From positions 1-22,499 of the forward strand of contig JAANSK020257385.1 of the NCBI GenBank assembly GCA_011763485.2: a stretch of DNA of 22,499 nt, written 5' to 3'. Under the pieces are notes generated by a model, which did not search any database, was not told the DNA's origin, and worked only from the letters and a program-made list of their open reading frames with translations. The position numbers were made by a program, and so were the translations under genes. The stretch comes from Isoetes engelmannii. Lineage: Eukaryota; Streptophyta; Lycopodiopsida; Isoetales; Isoetaceae. How positions within the stretch are numbered: the stretch's first letter is position 1; the number at the start of each line of letters is the position of its first letter. Of the stretch, positions 18,177 to 22,499 are shown piece by piece.

Positions 18177-18211
18177 GAAGCTTTTGCATAGAATGAGTTG
18201 CTTGCAGTTTG
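17985..18211. repeat. 114-bp tandem duplication, two copies
   Basis: The blocks CCACAACAGTTCTTATTTCA and CCACAACAGTTTCTACTTCA start the two copies. GAACATGAAGCTTTTGCATA recurs at 18057 and 18171. The copies differ by several substitutions and a 3-base indel (AGTAATAGTGGG versus AGTAGTGGG). Confidence 0.9.
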
Positions 18212-18366
18212 CTTACAGTGGTGGTTGAACAAAATTTTGATAAACATTGCTTTGATACATTCTAGGCAACCCTGAAGGCTGCAAATATCATTGTTATCGA
18301 CTATAAACTTGCAGATTAGGATAGATAAAATCTTACATGGTATGTTCTTTAGATTTTTGTAGCTGA

Positions 18367-18614
18367 GTTAGAGTAGAAATGTAAGGAAAATATCATAGAG
18401 TTATTATCATAAATTTGCATCAGAGAGACTTAGTTCTGACCCCTTTAGTTCTTCTGCAACAAATGTAGCTTTTCTTATTAAGAAATAGTAATCAGGTTAG
18501 AGTAGAAATGTAAGGCAAATATCCCTATCACAAAGTTGCATCAGAGAGACTTTCTAACCCCTTAGCTCTTCTGCAACGAATGTGGGCTTTCTTATTGACA
18601 AATAGTAATCAGGT
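18367..18614. repeat. 129-bp imperfect tandem duplication
   Basis: TTAGAGTAGAAATGTAAGG begins at 18368 and at 18497. Each copy continues with TTGCATCAGAGAGACTT, CTTCTGCAAC and AAATAGTAATCAGG. The second copy is shorter by about 10 bases through small deletions. No coding role is apparent. Confidence 0.85.
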
Positions 18615-18924
18615 TTACATGCTTCATATTGGACGGGCTTTCAACCTGATTGTGGGATGGCTTTCTGAACATGTAATTGTTTGTTTTATTGTAGCAATAA
18701 AACAAAAAGAAATCGTATATGCTTCCTGGGGCCTCTTGGGTCGTTTTTCCATGGCACCCAAAGCTTCCTCACAGGTTGAAGGATCGCATGCAAGCAAGCC
18801 TGCTAAATACCAGATGCAGAATAACATGGAGCAAAATGTTCAGAAAACTCGATTCTCACATACAAGCTTCTAGAAGGCCTCAACAAGGAGCATCGTTCTA
18901 TTTATAATCGTATGATTTCTATCT

Positions 18925-19161
18925 CTACACAAGTTCTGTTTCTTCTGTAATAGAGGCTACTGATGGCCCCTCCACATATTTTTCCTTGGGTATTGGACCA
19001 TTGGCTTCAGGATCATTTTGTAAAAGATCCACAACTACAGTGAGCCCAAATTCATAGTTGTACTTATCTTTGCTATGTATAGAAAAGGATAAAGTTTTGG
19101 GGACATCTATACATAGAAGCTTAACTTCAACTGAATGTATCTCCCCATCTGTAAGTCCCAT
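18925..19161 (-). CDS. Unidentified acidic ORF, 78 residues or longer
   Basis: The minus-strand frame has a strongly protein-like composition: GLTDGEIHSVEVKLLCIDVP, then SFSIHSKDKYNYEFGLTVVV, and an acidic C-terminus ending in EETELV. The frame is also open upstream of the Met (RHRGGSKEVKINS), so it may be the 3' end of a longer product or exon. Alternating hydrophobic residues suggest β-strands. I do not recognise the family. A movement- or coat-protein-like β-sandwich is one possibility but has no motif support. The unidentified ORF at 17829-18176 is in the same orientation about 750 bases downstream. Confidence 0.35.
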   Translation of the reverse strand: MGLTDGEIHSVEVKLLCIDVPKTLSFSIHSKDKYNYEFGLTVVVDLLQNDPEANGPIPKEKYVEGPSVASITEETELV

Positions 19162-19619
19162 GGAGTTGATTTTTACTTCTTTGGAACCGCCTCGATGTCT
19201 AGTTTATAAATAACGGTAGTACTTTCTGCAATTCATGATTGTGTGAAACTAACAGTGTATTGGATTCTACCCTGAGAAACATTAAATATATCCTTTACTG
19301 TTTATTGTGGTAGCATACATGCTTCTTGTCTACTGCATGTGTTATGTCTTTTGAGAGACGCCTGCAATTCTTGTATACAGAACAAGCAAGGGCACTTGCA
19401 TTAGCACCGCAGATGGAGAGTCATATTGGAAGATTCTTCCACAGCTTGATCTTGGCAATTCCATTGTAGCTTATACACATGATAATTGAAGTTGAGTAAC
19501 TTGTTTTGCACATAATGTTACAACGCAATGTAGATGCTTTATGTTGCAAAACCCTTTTTTGCATGATGCATATAGAAATTGAAATAGTGTTTCTAAATCT
19601 GTACATACCTTGCTTGCAG

Positions 19620-19963
19620 GCCGGATTATCTGGATCTAGTGCCATAGTACGTACTTCATTGAACTTCTTAATGAAGTACTAAGCATGGAGCAATGCATTA
19701 AAATGGAAGACAGACCCAAAATAATTCTTAATATTGAAAATGAGCTTAGCATTACAACTGGTTTACAGGAGCATGTAAAAACACCAAGGATAAGAAGTGT
19801 TGTCTCAACATGGATTTCCAAATAAATGTCAATGTATGAAGTTGCGGATCTCGGATCTCTAAACTTAGTATATGTTCCTTTGCATGCAAATAATCTACTT
19901 GGATCAATTGCAAGTGAAGTGCTGAATAAAAACTGTAGCTTTAGTAGTATACTCCACAAATAA
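19620..19963 (+). pseudogene. Glucuronokinase-like (GHMP kinase) fragment, frame-broken
   Basis: Glucuronokinase phosphorylates D-glucuronic acid in the myo-inositol route to UDP-glucuronate. After an acceptor-like TTGCTTGCAG, the frame reads AGLSGSSAIVRTSLNFLMKY, matching the GHMP ATP-binding motif of plant glucuronokinases (TGLSGSSAIV, then a CLLDFY-like run). A stop at 19680-19682 follows. The next frame from 19685 gives DRPKIILNIENELSITTGLQ, matching the RPN-ILSAEKELGIVAGLQ region. Past a second stop (19823-19825), GSLNLVYV parallels PPLYLIYA. One frameshift and two stops lie in about 340 bases, with no further exons seen, so this is a fragment or pseudogene, not a working gene. The call rests on motif recall, not a search. 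Confidence 0.72.
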
Positions 19964-20347
19964 CATGATCTACTGCAAATAATTCTCTGCTTCATATTGA
20001 ACTCAGACGCATATGCAAAAAAAGTTTGCACATAGCCAAAACCTAGTTCCATGAGCACCCTGCAAACCAAGTGGCTTCTTTTTGTATATCTCTAGAATCG
20101 AATAAACTCTATGCTCCAAGCTCTATGCTCCAAGCTCTGCCATGCCCAAAATTCACAGCATTTTATCATCTTCTCAATCTACTTTAAAAAACACTGCAAA
20201 AAAAAATGGGGCTTCTGTAAAGACACTTCTTCACAGAAAAGAAATTAAGTTGGAAATGCATCGGCTATGGTTGTAAGAGCTTGAAGAGTAGCCTTCTTTG
20301 TTTTCATACTTTGTACTCTAATAATTTCCTATAGGTTTTGAATTTCT
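19964..20347. other. No gene; short 14-bp direct repeat
   Basis: CTCTATGCTCCAAG is repeated in tandem at 20107-20134. Nothing else is supportable. A minus-strand frame spanning 19636-20070 is the antisense shadow of the glucuronokinase-like fragment. Confidence 0.6.
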
Positions 20348-22310
20348 TCAGCCGTTGAGCATACCATTTTGCATTGTTGCTACTTTCACTAAAAAAGAGT
20401 TGTGCATCTTGACCGTGACCAAAAAGAGTTGTGCATCCGGAAAAGTATCAGAAACACTAGAAGAAGGATCATCAGTGTGAATTCGTGAAAGATAATCCGG
20501 AACAATGTGGGACTTCCCAGGTTTGTGGATGATCTCAAATGCTCAAATGGAGCAAATTCCTGTAGCAACAAGACCCAGTGTGCAATTCGGCCCGTGGGCG
20601 TGGTTTTGTTGATCAAGTACATGAGAGCTTGGTGGTCCACAAAGAACTTGATTTAACTGCCCAAAAGATAATGAAGGAACCTCTTGATGCAAAAAATGAG
20701 GCCCAAGGCTTCACGTTCCGTGGTAGAACAGTTCCTCTCCGCAAGATTTAGTTTGCGACTGGCAAAACAAATGGGGCGATCTTGGCCCTTTTCATATTCC
20801 TGTGAGACAACAACACCAATAGCAAAGGCAGAGACGTCAACGTGCACACGAAAAGGCTTATCTCATTGAGAAGGGACAAGTACCGGGGTTTGCGTAAGCA
20901 ACACTTTTAATTCCTTGAAGGCAGCGTCCACGTGGGGATTCCACGCCCAGTTGGATTCGTCGCTGGTGAGCTTATGAATGGGACCAGCTTTGGCGGCTAC
21001 CCCTAGAATAAAAGTGAAATAATAGTTGACTTTGCCCAAGAAGGAACGCATCTCCTTGATATTTGTTGGAGGCTAGGCTTTGAGAACACAACTAATCTTA
21101 GCAGGATTTGTGGTGATGCCGTGCTTGCTGACCACATGCCCAAGCAGCATGCCAGAGGTGACGCAAAAGGTACACTTCTCTGGGTTGAGGCTGATACCAG
21201 ATTCGTCGCATTTCTGGAAGACCAACTCCAACTTCGAAAGATGAGTGTCCATGGTGCTGTAGGCAGAGAAATCGTCCTGGAAGATCTGCAGAAAGGGATC
21301 ATTCTTCATGAAATCTTGAAAGACGGAAAGCATAATGCGCTGAAAAGTGGATGGGGAATTGGACAAACCAAATGGAACAACTTTATAGGCAAAGGTTCCC
21401 CACGGTGTGATGAACATGGTCTTCAACTGACCCAAAGGTTTGATGGAGATCTGATTGTAGCCAGAAAAGACATCCATAAAGGAGTACATTTCATGTCCAG
21501 CAACTTCCTCCAAAACTTGATCAGTGACGGGGAGCGGAAAGTGATCACGCTCTGTGGCCATATTGAGTTTCCGATAGTCCACACAAACTCGAATGTTGCC
21601 ATTAATATGCTTCAGTGCAATGACAATGGGGCTCACCCAATCAGAATGTTTGAGCTCATAAATAAGTCCAGCAGCAAGAAGCTTGTCAATCTCAGCTTTT
21701 ACGCGGTCACGGTAATTTGGATTGAACCTATACTATCGTTGCTAGATGGGGCGGGCATCAAGCTTTGTAGGAATGGTAAGTTCCCCCAAATCTTTCTAAA
21801 TGCCACGCAGATCCTTATAACTCCATGCAAAAATATGTTTGAACTTCTAGAAGAGGGCTGGAGCACGGCTCCGGTAAAGCTTAAGGAGTCCGGCTGCTAG
21901 TCTTATGGGCTGATTTTGTCCAAGATCCACAATTTCAACCTTTGGTGTTTGAATATGAGGAACAACGTCCGTTTTTGTAACTGTATGCGCCAGTAGTGAC
22001 ACTACAACGGGTGGTTCAGAACTTGCCGTATGAAAAAACAAGGGCGGTCGTGCTTCTTCGACCACTGATTGGTTAAGCGTAGCTACAATATCCGCAGGAG
22101 AAGGGTGTTCTGTGTCGTCCTCTCCCGTGGGATCAACTGCTTGTACTAGATTACAGGGTGCCAAGTAGGGATCAATTAAGCCAGCCACTGCATCATCACT
22201 GTCGAGAGTCATGCCGCTCCAAGGGTCGGCATACTCCGGATATGAAGAGAGGGGCAAGCCCGCAGGGGGAGCTTTACACCTGAAAAGTGGGTTGAACAGC
22301 ATCTGAATCA

Positions 22311-22314
<4 letters not shown>
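20348..22314 (-). pseudogene. Ty3/gypsy pol remnant: RT and RNase H
   Basis: One minus-strand frame (with stops) runs from above 22270 to about 20550. A protease-to-RT linker region (AGLPLSSYPEYADPWSGM) comes first. Then come FAWSYKDLRGI, NPNYRDRVKAEIDKLLAAG and SDWVSPIVI (RT entry), VCVDYRKLN, YSFMDVFSGYNQI, PFGLSNSPSTFQR, the active site FQDDFSAY (21267-21285) and LLGHVVSKHGI. RNase H follows: VDVSAFAIGVVVS, FASRKLNLAERNCSTTEREA and DHQALMYLI. In-frame stops have low coordinates at 21847, 21796, 21742, 21733, 21073, 20863 and 20653. An 8-bp tandem duplication (20534-20549) shifts the frame. The next frame then gives HKPGKSHIVPDYLSRIH, the normal RNase H end, and stops at 20348. Integrase and LTRs are absent from the window. 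Confidence 0.93.
20534..20549. repeat. 8-bp tandem duplication causing a frameshift
   Basis: CTCAAATG occurs twice in direct succession. It falls inside the RNase H end of the gypsy pol. The frame before it and the frame after it both encode conserved residues, so the duplication itself explains the frame change. Confidence 0.85.
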
Positions 22315-22347
<33 letters not shown>

Positions 22348-22372
22348 AAATGAAATGAAATGAAATGAAATG
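22315..22372. repeat. (GA)n and (TGAAA)n microsatellites
   Basis: About 15 GA units run from 22315 to 22344, followed by five copies of TGAAA to about 22371. On the minus strand the GA tract reads as Ser-Leu repeats at the start of an open frame. It is not a believable protein N-terminus. The tract marks the edge of the recognisable gypsy sequence. Confidence 0.9.
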
Positions 22373-22499
22373 TTGTATTTAATATGCCTGCAGACCACCA
22401 GGTCTATGAGACGTTCAAATAGGTACACTCAACATTATAAAACATGTCTTCTAATGCATCCTCTGACATAAATGCATTAGACCCCTCCAATCCCTCATC

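Noticed and set aside
19636-20070. 144-codon minus-strand open frame
   Set aside because: It is antisense to the glucuronokinase-like fragment and has hydrophobic, low-information composition.
21121-21900. 259-codon plus-strand open frame, the longest in the window
   Set aside because: It is the antisense shadow of the gypsy reverse transcriptase, whose conserved motifs are on the minus strand.

Overview
The window reads as nuclear DNA of a land plant, most likely a flowering plant. It is AT-rich, has small intron-split exons, and is crowded with decayed retrotransposons: an L1-type LINE whose product carries a plant-style reverse-transcriptase zinc-binding region, tRNA-derived SINEs, a Ty3/gypsy pol remnant, fold-back elements, tandem duplications and microsatellites. 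The species cannot be fixed from the sequence. Most long open frames are not host genes.

The one gene that looks intact is on the minus strand at 9177-10166: five coding exons with consensus splice sites that join into a 157-residue histone H3 variant of the centromeric (CENH3/CENP-A) type. It has a divergent basic N-terminal tail, a loop 1 one residue longer than in canonical H3 with the tryptophan typical of plant CENH3, and an otherwise complete histone fold. A poly(A) signal lies about 420 bases downstream. The presumed 5' leader contains two short upstream ORFs and a third out-of-frame ORF that overlaps the start. A roughly 270-bp MITE-like fold-back element sits about 300 bases upstream of the start codon.

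Layout: 1-3500 holds a fold-back element and minus-strand coding-like fragments of an unidentified, broken protein gene. 3500-8400 is repeat-rich: two related SINE-like copies, a degenerate 120-155 bp tandem array, facing C and G homopolymers, and two nested tandem duplications. 8400-10300 is the CENH3-type gene. 10470-10750 is the fold-back element. 11200-17110 is mainly a minus-strand LINE fossil (ORF1 end, endonuclease, reverse transcriptase, zinc-binding C-terminus). It is split by a 1.1-kb retroposon with a 14-bp target-site duplication and by a short plus-strand LINE 3' end. 17800-19200 holds two unidentified minus-strand ORFs and two tandem duplications. 19620-19963 is a frame-broken fragment resembling glucuronokinase (GHMP kinase family). 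20348-22300 is a broken gypsy pol (RT and RNase H) with seven in-frame stops and one 8-bp duplication frameshift.

The genes do not form a pathway. The window is a single-copy chromatin gene embedded in layered transposon debris. The most informative points are the unusual CENH3-type protein, and the shared 3' ends of the SINE and LINE copies, which suggest that this SINE family uses the LINE's machinery.
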